64,000 bases of DNA. Source: Pseudoalteromonas sp. H105. GTDB lineage: Bacteria > Pseudomonadota > Gammaproteobacteria > Enterobacterales > Alteromonadaceae. Every line of letters begins with the position of its first letter. The stretch's first letter is position 1. Below the pieces are notes generated by a model. The model ran no database searches and was not told the origin of the DNA. It saw nothing but the letters and a program-made list of their open reading frames with translations. Position numbers and translations under genes: made by a program. Shown here piece after piece: positions 44,857 through 53,934 of the stretch. The stretch covers positions 555,429-619,428 of the forward strand of contig NZ_LOFH01000002.1 in the NCBI RefSeq assembly GCF_001469215.1. The letters are read 5' to 3'.

Positions 44857-45597
44857 ATGTCTAACTGGGTTGAGGCGCGCGTTAAAGACGTTGTTTGGTG
44901 GAGTGATACCTTATTTAGTTTAATTGTTAATGCCGATGTAGAGCCGTTTAAAGCCGGGCAATTTACTAAACTGTCTATGATGAAAGATGAAAAGCGCATT
45001 GCACGTGCGTACTCCTATGTAAATGCACCTAGTTCACCCGATTTAGAGTTTTACTTAATTAACGTGCAAGACGGCTTACTATCGCAACAATTAGCCCAGC
45101 TTAAACAGGGTGATACAGTGATGATTGAGCGCCGTGCAAGTGGCTTTTTCACGTTAGACGAAGTGCCTCAAAGCGAACAACTGTGGATGCTCAGTACAGG
45201 GACGGCGATAGGGCCATTCTTATCAATGCTTGAACACGGTGAGGTATGGCAGCAATTTGATCAAATAACCCTCGTGCATGGGGTGCGATTAAACAGTGAT
45301 TTAAGTTATCAAAACAGCATTGCCGCGTTACAGCAAAAGTACACGGGGTTAAATTATGTGCCAGTGGTTAGCCGTGAAGACGGGGCCGTTGGATTACAAG
45401 GGCGGATAACCGATCATATTCAAGCGCAAACGTTATTTTCACATGTAGATTTAACCCCTACACCGAACACTGCGCAGTTTATGATTTGCGGTAATCCCGA
45501 TATGGTAAAAGACACGTCAGCATTGTTGATTGAGCAAGGCTATCGTCGAAATCGCCGCAAAGAGCCCGGTCATATAACGGTAGAGCAATATTGGTAA
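44857..45597 (+). CDS. fpr: Ferredoxin-NADP+ reductase
   Basis: This 246-residue FAD protein has R-A-Y-S-Y-V-N-A-P (FAD binding, about 50-58), a NADP-binding segment with L-S-T-G-T-A-I-G-P-F (about 112-121), M-I-C-G-N-P-D-M and the C-terminal aromatic tail V-E-Q-Y-W seen in E. coli Fpr (V-E-x-Y-W). It moves electrons between NADPH and ferredoxin or flavodoxin, supporting Fe-S repair and oxidative-stress defence. It appears monocistronic, with an AAGGGGG-like ribosome site. Confidence 0.92.
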   Translation: MSNWVEARVKDVVWWSDTLFSLIVNADVEPFKAGQFTKLSMMKDEKRIARAYSYVNAPSSPDLEFYLINVQDGLLSQQLAQLKQGDTVMIERRASGFFTLDEVPQSEQLWMLSTGTAIGPFLSMLEHGEVWQQFDQITLVHGVRLNSDLSYQNSIAALQQKYTGLNYVPVVSREDGAVGLQGRITDHIQAQTLFSHVDLTPTPNTAQFMICGNPDMVKDTSALLIEQGYRRNRRKEPGHITVEQYW

Positions 45598-45677
45598 ATG
45601 CACGGTGGGGTGATAACCACTATCTTGAAGGCATATTTTTTGCTATTTTATTGTTTCTTCAATCATTCAGGAACAGT

Positions 45678-46451
45678 ATGAAATCGTTATTTTTTGCAAT
45701 GAGTCTATTATTCTCAGGATCATTATTAGCTGTCGATGCAGAGCAAACTACCAAGCCTGCTAAAGCGCCTCAACAAAAAACTGAGACTAAAAATAGCGAC
45801 GCCGTTGAACCACAAAAAGCGTTAGAGGACAGCCCTGCTGTCATCACTTTAACGCCAGAAAAAGCACCCCCCGAAATAGCGGTTGATATTGAACCAACAC
45901 AACCTATTGTGAGTGATGCACGTACGGCAAATAAGGTTGATGTTGTAGATAGCAGTAAAGTGCTAGGGGCGCAAACAGTAAAACCGACTGATGCGCCGAA
46001 AACACAACAAGAAAAAGAGCAAGCCATCGCAAAAGCAACGCAAGTTGTTGCGCAAGCGAAAGAAGCACTGACACAAAAGCAGCAAGAAAAAGCCAAGCAA
46101 TCACGAGAGGCGTTAGCGGTTGTTGAAAAACTAATTAAAGCTTACAATTCACGCAATATAGAAGCATTTGTCAGCATGTACTCAGAAGATGTCGAGTTTT
46201 ATGTGTTTCCAAATGAGCTGTTATTTAAAGGTAAAGAAAACCTGATAGCGCGTTATGGCATTATGTTTAAAAAGTTAAAGTGCGTTAAGTCGTCACCCAT
46301 TAAACGCATAGTGACCGGCAATATTGTGATTGACCATGAACTCTCAGAAACATGCACAACGGATCCAAACGTTGTTGATAAGCGCTCTGAGTTTGTATCA
46401 AGCTACAAAGTTGAAAATGGCAAAGTAACTAAGGTATTATTTTTTAAATAA
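45678..46451 (+). CDS. Exported NTF2/SnoaL-like domain protein with charged linker
   Basis: This 257-residue protein has a signal peptide (about 1-20, S-L-L-A-V-D), a Lys/Gln/Ala-rich low-complexity region (about 25-145) and a C-terminal NTF2-like cone (about 150-257): Y-N-S-R-N-I-E-A-F-V-S-M-Y-S-E-D-V-E-F. The ATG at 45678 has AGGAA upstream; the in-frame extension to 45591 is rejected. No catalytic residues can be assigned. The linker is what might be expected of a cell-envelope tether. Confidence 0.75.
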   Translation: MKSLFFAMSLLFSGSLLAVDAEQTTKPAKAPQQKTETKNSDAVEPQKALEDSPAVITLTPEKAPPEIAVDIEPTQPIVSDARTANKVDVVDSSKVLGAQTVKPTDAPKTQQEKEQAIAKATQVVAQAKEALTQKQQEKAKQSREALAVVEKLIKAYNSRNIEAFVSMYSEDVEFYVFPNELLFKGKENLIARYGIMFKKLKCVKSSPIKRIVTGNIVIDHELSETCTTDPNVVDKRSEFVSSYKVENGKVTKVLFFK

Positions 46452-46622
46452 AATTGACCAATAAGGTACGTTAAATTAGCGAGTAGCTAACTAGCCGCGT
46501 TAATTCTTTGTGTACTTTTTTACTGCGTGTAAACGTATAGGCAAAATGCTTTATGACTCGACTAAATGTTTTTAGTCAGGGTTTTATGAAACAAATTAAT
46601 TGAAAGGTATAGGAACAAAGGC

Positions 46623-46943
46623 ATGGAATTAGCGGATGATAAAAAGCTGCATTTACTCTATCGTGTTGAGCCGGGCTGTTTAGGGCCTACTGGCGCAGAA
46701 ACGATCGAGCGTTTTTGTGAATACGCTAATCAGCAGATTACCCCGGTCTATTTTGCGGGTTATCATTTTGTACCACGCTTTGACAAAACAAAGCCTGAAC
46801 GCCAATACAGTATTAATCAAAAATTACTCTCAGCGCCGCAAACACAAGCGTATCTTGGGCATTTTAAAACCAGTATTGACGATTTTGAAGAGCAGCTCGA
46901 CGAACTGCTCACTGAGGCAATTGAACGATTTTTAAATCGTTAA
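46623..46943 (+). CDS. Small hypothetical protein
   Basis: This 106-residue acidic protein has a V-E-P-G-C-L-G-P-x-G motif and a C-terminal helix (D-F-E-E-Q-L-D-E-L-L-T-E-A-I). It is not recognised. The gene is preceded by an AGGAA site and its stop codon overlaps that of the converging TPR gene. Confidence 0.6.
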   Translation: MELADDKKLHLLYRVEPGCLGPTGAETIERFCEYANQQITPVYFAGYHFVPRFDKTKPERQYSINQKLLSAPQTQAYLGHFKTSIDDFEEQLDELLTEAIERFLNR

Positions 46944-47830
46944 GACTTTTCACCCGATAAAATAACATTAAAGCTGGTGTTGTCATGTAAGCTGGCAAAT
47001 GCACTTTCATGCAGCAGTTCGTTGCGTAAATTGGGTGAGTAATCCAACGCCATTTTAATATCGGCTAACGCATCTGCATGTTTGTGAGTCAGGGCATACG
47101 CACACGCGCGTTGCCAATAGGCGTAACCATAATCACTGTCTATGTCGATTGCTTGGTTACATAATTCAATGGCTTCGGCTGTTTCGTTAAGCTCTAATAA
47201 GGCATCTGCTTTATAGGCTATTGCTTCTACATCTTCTGGCTTACGATTTAAGATTTCATCAAATATTTCAATCTTATTTGATACATCACTTTCTAAATTC
47301 GCACGCATCCATAATGAATGAACTTCGTTGGTTACTGAGATTTTCTCTTGGTTTTTGAGGATCTCTTCTGAGCGCTCACGCAACTTCTCTTCAAATGTAT
47401 TTAAGCGGGCTTCGTATTCGTTGGTGATCACACTTACACGCGTATTTACAATGTCTTCGACTTTGTTTTTGACATCGCGCAACGAGTTCCAACCCACCAA
47501 GACTAAAATAGAGGCGGTAGCGGTAATGATGAAAAATACATTATTGATGGTGTCTGTTGTGTAGGTAATGGCTCTGTCAGCGGTATCTAGCTGGGCATGG
47601 GTTACTTGTTTAGTAAGATCTTCGCGGAGCTTTTGTTGGTCTTGGCGCACTGCTTTTAATTCGTCAAGAATGTAACGCTCCATCAGCGGTTGAAACATGG
47701 GTTTTTGTATTTGGGCTAACGCGTGTTCTTGCTGCTGCTCTGTTGGCGCAGGGCGAGATTCTTCGGCATTAACGTGCAGTGAGCAAACAAACGCTAAAAG
47801 AAGTGTAATCAGTATAAAGTGTTGACGCAT
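46940..47830 (-). CDS. Exported TPR protein with membrane helix and coiled coil
   Basis: This 296-residue protein has a signal peptide (about 1-22), a membrane helix (about 97-117, F-F-I-I-T-A-T-A-S-I-L-V-L-V), a coiled coil (about 125-165) and three TPR-like repeats (about 180-275: A-Y-K-A-D-A-L-L-E-L, Y-A-Y-W-Q-R-A-C-A-Y-A-L). It is probably an inner-membrane scaffold. Its partner is not evident from neighbours. Confidence 0.75.
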   Translation of the reverse strand: MRQHFILITLLLAFVCSLHVNAEESRPAPTEQQQEHALAQIQKPMFQPLMERYILDELKAVRQDQQKLREDLTKQVTHAQLDTADRAITYTTDTINNVFFIITATASILVLVGWNSLRDVKNKVEDIVNTRVSVITNEYEARLNTFEEKLRERSEEILKNQEKISVTNEVHSLWMRANLESDVSNKIEIFDEILNRKPEDVEAIAYKADALLELNETAEAIELCNQAIDIDSDYGYAYWQRACAYALTHKHADALADIKMALDYSPNLRNELLHESAFASLHDNTSFNVILSGEKS

Positions 47831-47930
47831 AGTGCTGCCTAGTAATTATATTCAAACCAAGAATGGGCACAACATTAATACCCTGCAAATTATGCGAACT
47901 TTAACATGACTGCTTATGAGTAACTAGGCA

Positions 47931-47960
47931 AAAAAAAACCAGCTCAAAAGTGAGCTGGTT
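47931..47960 (-). terminator. Rho-independent terminator, - strand
   Basis: AACCAGCTCA and TGAGCTGGTT form a perfect 10-bp stem around four bases, followed on the - strand by nine T. It lies 100 bases beyond another - strand terminator, so it may end a short separate transcript. Confidence 0.82.
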
Positions 47961-48066
47961 AAACTGCTTAAACAACAAATATGTCGTTGGGAGTATGAGG
48001 GTGTATATTAACTAATTTAATCTGAACAATTACTTAATCGTAAGGATGTGAAGAAAGGAAAAAAGA

Positions 48067-48097
48067 AAAAGCGTATTGGGCTTAACAATACGCTTTT
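48067..48097 (-). terminator. Terminator after the EAL-domain gene
   Basis: AAAAGCGTATTG and CAATACGCTTTT form a 12-bp stem around a seven-base loop. On the - strand a long T/C-rich stretch follows; on the + strand the trailing sequence is weaker. Confidence 0.8.
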
Positions 48098-48268
48098 ATA
48101 TCTGTGCTAAAAATACAATTATGGTGAAGGTGACTAAATTGTGCGACACCGCGGTGCCCACTTCCATACCCTTCACATACCAATACGCAGGCTAAAAACG
48201 AATCGATCAATGTGATTGCTAATTTTATTAAAAAGATGATTCACTTTTTGCCACTGTAACGATGAGTG

Positions 48269-49051
48269 TTAAGGGGATATAGAATCCAACGGTGAAAAGT
48301 CCACTTTGGGTAGCGATTCAAACCCTGGTTTTGCAAATAAATACCCTTGCATTAAGCTAATGCCTGCATTGTGCAGCCATTGGTACTCTTCAACGGTTTC
48401 GATGCCTTCTGCAAGCGGCGTGATATTCATTTCTTTTAACATGGCAACATTGTGTTTTACTATCAGTTGGCGTGCTTTATTAAGGTGAATATTACGTACT
48501 AGCTCCATGTCGAATTTAACAATGTCAGTTTGAAAGTCAGCCAATAAATTTAACCCTGAATAGCCTGAGCCAAAGTCATCTGTTGCAGTTGTAAAGCCAA
48601 GAGATTGATAGTATTCAACAACGCGTCTTATATGTTGGGTGTCGTCAATTTTTTCGACCTCAGTGAATTCAAACATGATTTTTTCAGTGGGGAAGTTATA
48701 TTTTTTTGCCGCTTCTAATGTTGTGCGAATACAGCGCTCTGGCTTATAAATCGCATTAGGCAAAAAGTTAATGCTTAACACGGAATCTATCTGAAGTTTT
48801 GCCGCTAACGCGATGGCTCTAATACGGCACTGTTGGTCAAAGGTGTATCTATTTTGTTCATTTACTTGAGAAATAACGCTAAACGCTGATTCATTATTAA
48901 TACCACGCACAAGCGCTTCATAACCAAATACACGACGACGATCGCAATCTACAATCGGTTGAAAGGCCATTGTAAAATCAAAATCTAATTGGTCTTCATC
49001 TGCACATTGGTTGCAGGTTAACTTTTCACAGTTAGCTGGTTTAGCGCTCAT
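48269..49051 (-). CDS. EAL-domain cyclic di-GMP phosphodiesterase
   Basis: This 260-residue protein consists of one EAL domain with intact motifs: Y-E-A-L-V-R-G, N-F-L-P-N, F-E-F-T-E, D-D-F-G-S-G-Y-S-G-L, V-K-F-D and A-E-G-I-E-T, then Q-G-Y-L-F-A-K-P. This indicates active c-di-GMP hydrolysis. The N terminus has a C-x5-C-x2-C cluster (C-E-K-L-T-C-N-Q-C) that could bind metal or sense redox state. No GGDEF or sensor domain is present. Its product would lower c-di-GMP and affect motility or biofilm state. Confidence 0.9.
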   Translation of the reverse strand: MSAKPANCEKLTCNQCADEDQLDFDFTMAFQPIVDCDRRRVFGYEALVRGINNESAFSVISQVNEQNRYTFDQQCRIRAIALAAKLQIDSVLSINFLPNAIYKPERCIRTTLEAAKKYNFPTEKIMFEFTEVEKIDDTQHIRRVVEYYQSLGFTTATDDFGSGYSGLNLLADFQTDIVKFDMELVRNIHLNKARQLIVKHNVAMLKEMNITPLAEGIETVEEYQWLHNAGISLMQGYLFAKPGFESLPKVDFSPLDSISP

Positions 49052-49133
49052 TATCTCACCTTAAAGTCTTCAAATAGTATTTTTATTACAGGCTTTTATT
49101 TAGTTAGCATGTCATGCAATTAATGTGATTTTG

Positions 49134-49405
49134 TTTAGGGTCTGTTGACCTTTTCGGATTAAAATTTGTTCAAGCTAGGGGCGATTTAATCGCGGCGCGA
49201 GGTTTGTAACCTAGTGGACTAAGTCAAAACCGAGTAAAAAAGAGTAAATTGCCCCTAGGCAGAACCCGCAGGGCAGTGCCTGTTTGGCATTGATGCTGCG
49301 TTATCGCCTATTTATGGGGAATAACCACACCACATAGGCGCTGCCTTGCCTAAATACCAAACAGACTGCTGCAAATTCAACCTTGAAAGGTCAACAGACC
49401 CTAAA
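49134..49405. mobile_element. MITE-like element with GGGTCTGTTGACCTTTC ends
   Basis: TTTAGGGTCTGTTGACCTTT at the left and GAAAGGTCAACAGACCCTAA at the right are near-perfect inverted repeats bounding 272 bp without coding capacity. The ends read TTTA and TAAA. An internal CTAGGGGC/GCCCCTAG pairing (about 49175-49257) adds structure. The rest of the 49052-49787 gap is AT-rich with nothing recognisable. Confidence 0.8.
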
Positions 49406-49736
49406 TTTACTTTAATAACTGTTTGTTACACCACACATTTAAGCGTAGACAACATTAGTTACTTTTAAAAGGTAGAAGTAGATTCTTTATCACTTGGTTG
49501 CTTTATAAAATAGCTAACATAACATGCTGAATTATAAATGATAAATTAATCTTCGCAAACGAATTGAAAATAACGAGTTACTACCTGAAAGTATACCTAG
49601 CTTCATTAAAGTATATACTCTACCAAAAACATCCCTTCAGTGCTTGCTATTCGCTACGTATAATAGTTATTTATCGTACTGATTTAGCAACAAAAATTTA
49701 CATGAATGTACCGCTGCATCGCCATTAGCAACAAGC

Positions 49737-49762
49737 AACTTACCGCATTGTTGCGGTAAGTT
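49737..49762 (-). terminator. Hairpin downstream of the NDH-2 gene
   Basis: AACTTACCGCA and TGCGGTAAGTT form a perfect 11-bp stem around TTGT, 26 bases after the stop of the - strand gene. A T tract is lacking. Confidence 0.55.
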
Positions 49763-49787
49763 GGTGGAGGTTTAAATTAGCGTAGCA

Positions 49788-51092
49788 TTAATGCAGTTTC
49801 ATTTTTGGTCTAACAACACGCAATACTTTTTCACTGATCCACAACGCAAATGTTTTGGCACTGCCATGAATCGCCCGTTGATGCATACGATAAAGCGAAA
49901 TATACATAAACCGTGCAATACGTCCTTCAATGAAAAAGCTGTTGCTGGTGAGGTTGCCCATCAAACTGCCTACCGTGCTGTAGCGTGACAGATTAACTAA
50001 TGAGCCGTGATCGTTGTATTCAAACTTGTTTAATGGTTGCTGACGAAGCGTAGCGATCAGGTTTTTTTCGATACACTGCGCCATTTGATGGGCCGATTGT
50101 GCCCGTGGTGGCACAAGCTTTCCGTCTTGTTGAGTAAACGCGCAACAATCGCCTAGTACATAAATATGCTCATCCACGTTACTTTGCAGGTAATCGTTCA
50201 CTTTAATTTGATTATTACGGGTTAGTTCAAAAATTCCAAGCTCGTTAATAAAGTCAGGCGCTTTAACACCGGCCGCCCATAGCATAATATCCGCATTGAT
50301 TTGCTGGTCGTCTTGGGTGATAAAGCCTTGCTCCGTGGCTTGCTTTACTTGGGTGTTTTCGCGAACAGTTACGCCTAATTTCAGTAGCTCTCGTTTTGCT
50401 GAAAGTGCAATTCGCTCAGATAATGCCGGCAATATGCGCGGCCCAGCTTCTATTAGGTGTATGTGTAATCGTTTCGCTGTCATGTTGGTCAAGCCATAGA
50501 TTTTGAGTAAATCTGACACATGGTAAAGCTCTGCTGACAGTTCAACTCCCGTTGCACCGCCGCCGACTATGGCAATGTTTAACGCATGTTGTGGGTCGTC
50601 ATCTTGGTGCAAGCGGGTAAAGTTATCGAGCAGGGCGTGCTGAAAGCGTTCAGCTTGTTGGTTTGAGTCAAGGTAAAAGCAATGATCTTTAATGCCTGGG
50701 GTGTTGAAGTCGTTACTCACGCTGCCAATAGCAATGACAAGATAATCATAATGTACCGTGCGCTGCGGCAGTATTTGATGGCCAAGCTCATCATGTAACG
50801 GGCTTAATGTAAGGGTTTTAGTGGTGTTATTTAGGCCACAAAAACTGCCCAATTGAAATTGGTAATGGTGTTTTGCGGCATGGGCTGAGTAAACAACGCC
50901 ATCTAAATCAGCATCAATAGAGCCCGTGGCTACTTCGTGCAGTAACGGTTTCCATATGTGTGTGCGGTTTTTATCTATGAGTAGAATATCAGCGTGTTTT
51001 TTCTTCCCTAGTTTATGTCCTAATTGGGTTGCAAGCTCTAAGCCGCCAGCGCCCCCACCGATAATCACGATTTTAGGATGTGTTGTTATCAT
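49788..51092 (-). CDS. ndh: Type II NADH dehydrogenase (NDH-2)
   Basis: This 434-residue protein has two Rossmann motifs: G12-G-G-A-G-G17 for FAD and V-G-G-G-A-T-G-V-E-L near 175 for NADH. It also has Y-V-L-G-D-C-C-A and a C-terminal basic amphipathic region for membrane attachment. It transfers electrons from NADH to quinone without pumping protons. It appears monocistronic. Confidence 0.92.
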   Translation of the reverse strand: MITTHPKIVIIGGGAGGLELATQLGHKLGKKKHADILLIDKNRTHIWKPLLHEVATGSIDADLDGVVYSAHAAKHHYQFQLGSFCGLNNTTKTLTLSPLHDELGHQILPQRTVHYDYLVIAIGSVSNDFNTPGIKDHCFYLDSNQQAERFQHALLDNFTRLHQDDDPQHALNIAIVGGGATGVELSAELYHVSDLLKIYGLTNMTAKRLHIHLIEAGPRILPALSERIALSAKRELLKLGVTVRENTQVKQATEQGFITQDDQQINADIMLWAAGVKAPDFINELGIFELTRNNQIKVNDYLQSNVDEHIYVLGDCCAFTQQDGKLVPPRAQSAHQMAQCIEKNLIATLRQQPLNKFEYNDHGSLVNLSRYSTVGSLMGNLTSNSFFIEGRIARFMYISLYRMHQRAIHGSAKTFALWISEKVLRVVRPKMKLH

Positions 51093-51215
51093 TACGTTGC
51101 CCTCAAAAAGTAGAATACCTAAATAGTCTGAGCAAACTACTTAGGTATAGCGCCCATTAGGGCAATACCTTGGCAACGGTTTTATTGTGCGCCTTTTGAA
51201 CAGGTTTGTCAGTAA

Positions 51216-51480
51216 TATACCCAAATTACCTCAAGATGCAGAATTCAGCGTTTCACAGGGGCTTAATATCAAGGCGTTACTTTGCAACAATGGCAGTCCC
51301 TTTTAAGAAGCAACAACGATGAGAGTAAGTGCCTGTGAAACGCCCAACGGGTTGGTTTAAAAGCGATTTATACTGCGTTATTGATTTTAATAATAGAACC
51401 ACTATTATTTGCAAATCAATGCCTTGCCTAAATCGCTTTTAATTCCAACGACGCTCGCAGCTTGAGGTGATTTGGGTATA
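51216..51480. mobile_element. 265-bp MITE-like element with TATACCCAAAT ends
   Basis: TATACCCAAATTACCTCAAG at the left and CTTGAGGTGATTTGGGTATA at the right form 20-base inverted ends with one mismatch. It contains GAATTCAGCGTTTCACAGG and AAAGCGATTTA/TAAATCGCTTTT inverted repeats but no gene. The 44703-44811 element shares the ends. Confidence 0.82.
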
Positions 51481-51577
51481 AAGCAAAGAAATCAAGCGAC
51501 AAAAAAGGTAAGATGGCGGCTTATTAAATTTACGGCTACCATTTCCTTTATGAGGGAATTTACAGTAAAGGGATACC

Positions 51578-53515
51578 ATGACGGCTACATTGCACAGTAC
51601 ACTTGAACAGCACTTTGGTTTTAACCAATTCCGCCCAGGCCAGCAACAAACAATAGAGCAGCTTTTAAACAATCAGTCATCGTTAGCTATCTTTCCAACA
51701 GGCTCGGGTAAATCATTGTGCTATCAATTAACCGCCTTACATTTACCTCACTTAACCTTGGTAGTGTCGCCTTTATTGGCCTTGATGAAAGATCAGATCA
51801 GCTTTTTAAATAAAAAAGGCATCTATGCCGCCAGTTTAGACTCTAGCCAAAACAGTGAGCAAAGCCACACCGTAATGAGCGATGTACGCGCTGGTAAAGT
51901 TAAAATACTGATGGTGTCGGTTGAGCGCTTTAAAAATGAGCGTTTCCGTGAGTTTATTAATCAAGTGGCAATTTCTATGCTGGTGGTGGATGAAGCGCAC
52001 TGTATTTCAGAGTGGGGGCATAATTTTAGGCCTGATTATTTAAAATTACCGCGCTACCGCGAAGAGTTAAATATTCCTTTAGTGTTGTTATTAACCGCCA
52101 CAGCAACCAAAAAAGTAAAACGTGATATGAGCGAACGTTTTGCAATCGCACCTGAGTGTATTGTGCAAACAGGGTTTTATCGTAGCAATTTAGACTTGTC
52201 GGTACTCAGTGTAAAAAGTGCTGATAAGAGCGAAACACTTGCTAATATTGTTCGCGAGCAACAAGGCCCTGGGATTGTGTATGTCACCTTGCAGCAAAGT
52301 GCTGAGCAAGTTGCTCAAACACTTACCCAACAAGGCTTAAGTGCTGTAGCTTATCATGCGGGGTTAGAAGATACTTTACGCTATAGCATTCAAGATGACT
52401 TTATGGCAGGGAAAATCAATGTAGTCGTGGCCACGATTGCCTTTGGCATGGGTATTGATAAATCAGATATTCGTTTTGTTATTCATTATGACTTACCCAA
52501 GTCGATTGAAAATTACAGCCAAGAGATTGGCCGTGCAGGGCGTGATGGTAAACCCTCAAACTGTTACACTTTGGCTAATTTAGATGGTTTAAATACGGTT
52601 GAAAATTTTGTTTATGGCGATACCCCAGAGCTTAGCGGTATCGAACATGTAATACAGGATATTCGCCAGCATACCAGTGCTAATCAGCAATGGGAAATGC
52701 AAGAATATAGCCTATCTAGCGACAGTAATATTCGCCAGTTAGCACTTAAAACCTTATTAGTGCAATTAGAAATGCAAGGTGCGATAACTCCGCTCTATGC
52801 CTATTATGCTGACTTTAAATATAAATTTTTGGTTGATAAGTCACCGTTACTTTCGCAGTTCGATGCCGATAGGCAAGCTTTTTTAAACCAAATATTTAGC
52901 CATACTCAGTTAAAAAAAATATGGGGCACACTCAATTTCGATAGCCTAACACAAGCAGCACAAGTTGACCGCAAGCGGGTTGTGGCAGCGCTTGATTATT
53001 TAGCGGAGAAAAACTTAATTACACTTGAAACCAAACGCATTACCCAAGTGTACCAAGTGCATAACGAGGTTATTAATAACCCTGAGTTAGCAAAACAACT
53101 GCATAATTACTTTGTAGATAAAGAGCAGGCCGAAATAAAACGTATTGCGGCACTCATTCGCTTTTTTGAACTTAAAAACTGCTTGAGTTATAACTTAGCG
53201 CGTTACTTTGACGACAACCAGGCGCCAGAGCAGTGCGGCCATTGCTCCGTGTGTCGTGGGCAGGCGGTCACACTTGAGTACTCATTAGCGCATGAGTTCG
53301 CGGCTGATGAGGTGATTTATCAAAAAGTAGATGAGTTACTCGCGCATCTTGCGACCAAAGGTATTCATAATGTAGGTATCGAAACCCAATGTCGCTTTTT
53401 AGCGGGGATGAGTGTGCCGCTATTTGCGCGTAACAAAGTGCGCCAGCTCAGTGGTTTTGGCTTATGTGAGCAGCAGCGTTACAGTGAAATAAAAGCAAAA
53501 TTACTGGCGCGATAG
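51578..53515 (+). CDS. RecQ-family ATP-dependent DNA helicase
   Basis: This 645-residue helicase has the RecQ motif 0 (F-R-P-G-Q-Q), Walker A P-T-G-S-G-K-S (residues 40-46), D-E-A-H-C-I-S-E-W-G-H and the motif VI segment Q-E-I-G-R-A-G-R-D-G. A RecQ-type zinc site (C-G-H-C-S-V-C) lies near residue 545. It lacks an HRDC domain and its C terminus differs from E. coli RecQ, so it is a RecQ-like paralogue rather than the main recQ. It probably acts in replication-fork repair. Confidence 0.9.
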   Translation: MTATLHSTLEQHFGFNQFRPGQQQTIEQLLNNQSSLAIFPTGSGKSLCYQLTALHLPHLTLVVSPLLALMKDQISFLNKKGIYAASLDSSQNSEQSHTVMSDVRAGKVKILMVSVERFKNERFREFINQVAISMLVVDEAHCISEWGHNFRPDYLKLPRYREELNIPLVLLLTATATKKVKRDMSERFAIAPECIVQTGFYRSNLDLSVLSVKSADKSETLANIVREQQGPGIVYVTLQQSAEQVAQTLTQQGLSAVAYHAGLEDTLRYSIQDDFMAGKINVVVATIAFGMGIDKSDIRFVIHYDLPKSIENYSQEIGRAGRDGKPSNCYTLANLDGLNTVENFVYGDTPELSGIEHVIQDIRQHTSANQQWEMQEYSLSSDSNIRQLALKTLLVQLEMQGAITPLYAYYADFKYKFLVDKSPLLSQFDADRQAFLNQIFSHTQLKKIWGTLNFDSLTQAAQVDRKRVVAALDYLAEKNLITLETKRITQVYQVHNEVINNPELAKQLHNYFVDKEQAEIKRIAALIRFFELKNCLSYNLARYFDDNQAPEQCGHCSVCRGQAVTLEYSLAHEFAADEVIYQKVDELLAHLATKGIHNVGIETQCRFLAGMSVPLFARNKVRQLSGFGLCEQQRYSEIKAKLLAR

Positions 53516-53560
53516 GCTCACTCAGGTATGCTAGGGGCTTATTCTTAAAAGTAAGCACCT

Positions 53561-53878
53561 ATGCCCCATACCGTCATACCTAATCAGATCCCAATTGTTG
53601 TCAGTAATGAAAATGAACCTGTCTTATGCAGCAACTGCCAAGCGTGTTGTTGCCAACTAGAAGTGCAAATACTCACGGATACCGGGGTGCCTTTTCATTA
53701 TATTGATTATGACCAATGGGGCAGTGAAGTGATGAAGCGCGCGGATGACGGCTGGTGCCAAGCCTTAGACCGAAATACATTAATGTGTTCAATCTACGAA
53801 AACCGCCCGCTTATATGCCGCGAATTTGAAATGGCCTCAGATGAATGCATCACTGAGCGAGAGCTTGCTGGTATATAA
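53561..53878 (+). CDS. YkgJ-family cysteine cluster protein
   Basis: This 105-residue protein has C-S-N-C-Q-A-C-C-C, W-C-Q-A-L and C-S-I-Y-E-N-R-P-L-I-C-R-E-F, the conserved Cys pattern of the YkgJ (zinc- or Fe-S-binding) family. Its function is unknown. It follows the RecQ-like gene by 45 bases on the same strand. Confidence 0.86.
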   Translation: MPHTVIPNQIPIVVSNENEPVLCSNCQACCCQLEVQILTDTGVPFHYIDYDQWGSEVMKRADDGWCQALDRNTLMCSIYENRPLICREFEMASDECITERELAGI

Positions 53879-53890
53879 ACATAGTGTACT

Positions 53891-53915
53891 GTAAAGGGGC
53901 TTTACACCCCTTTAC
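53891..53915 (+). terminator. Hairpin between converging ykgJ-type and GST genes
   Basis: GTAAAGGGG and CCCCTTTAC form a perfect 9-bp stem around CTTTACA. It could serve either strand, though neither side has a long T tract. Confidence 0.6.
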
Positions 53916-53934
53916 TGCTGGTGTTTACAAAGCG

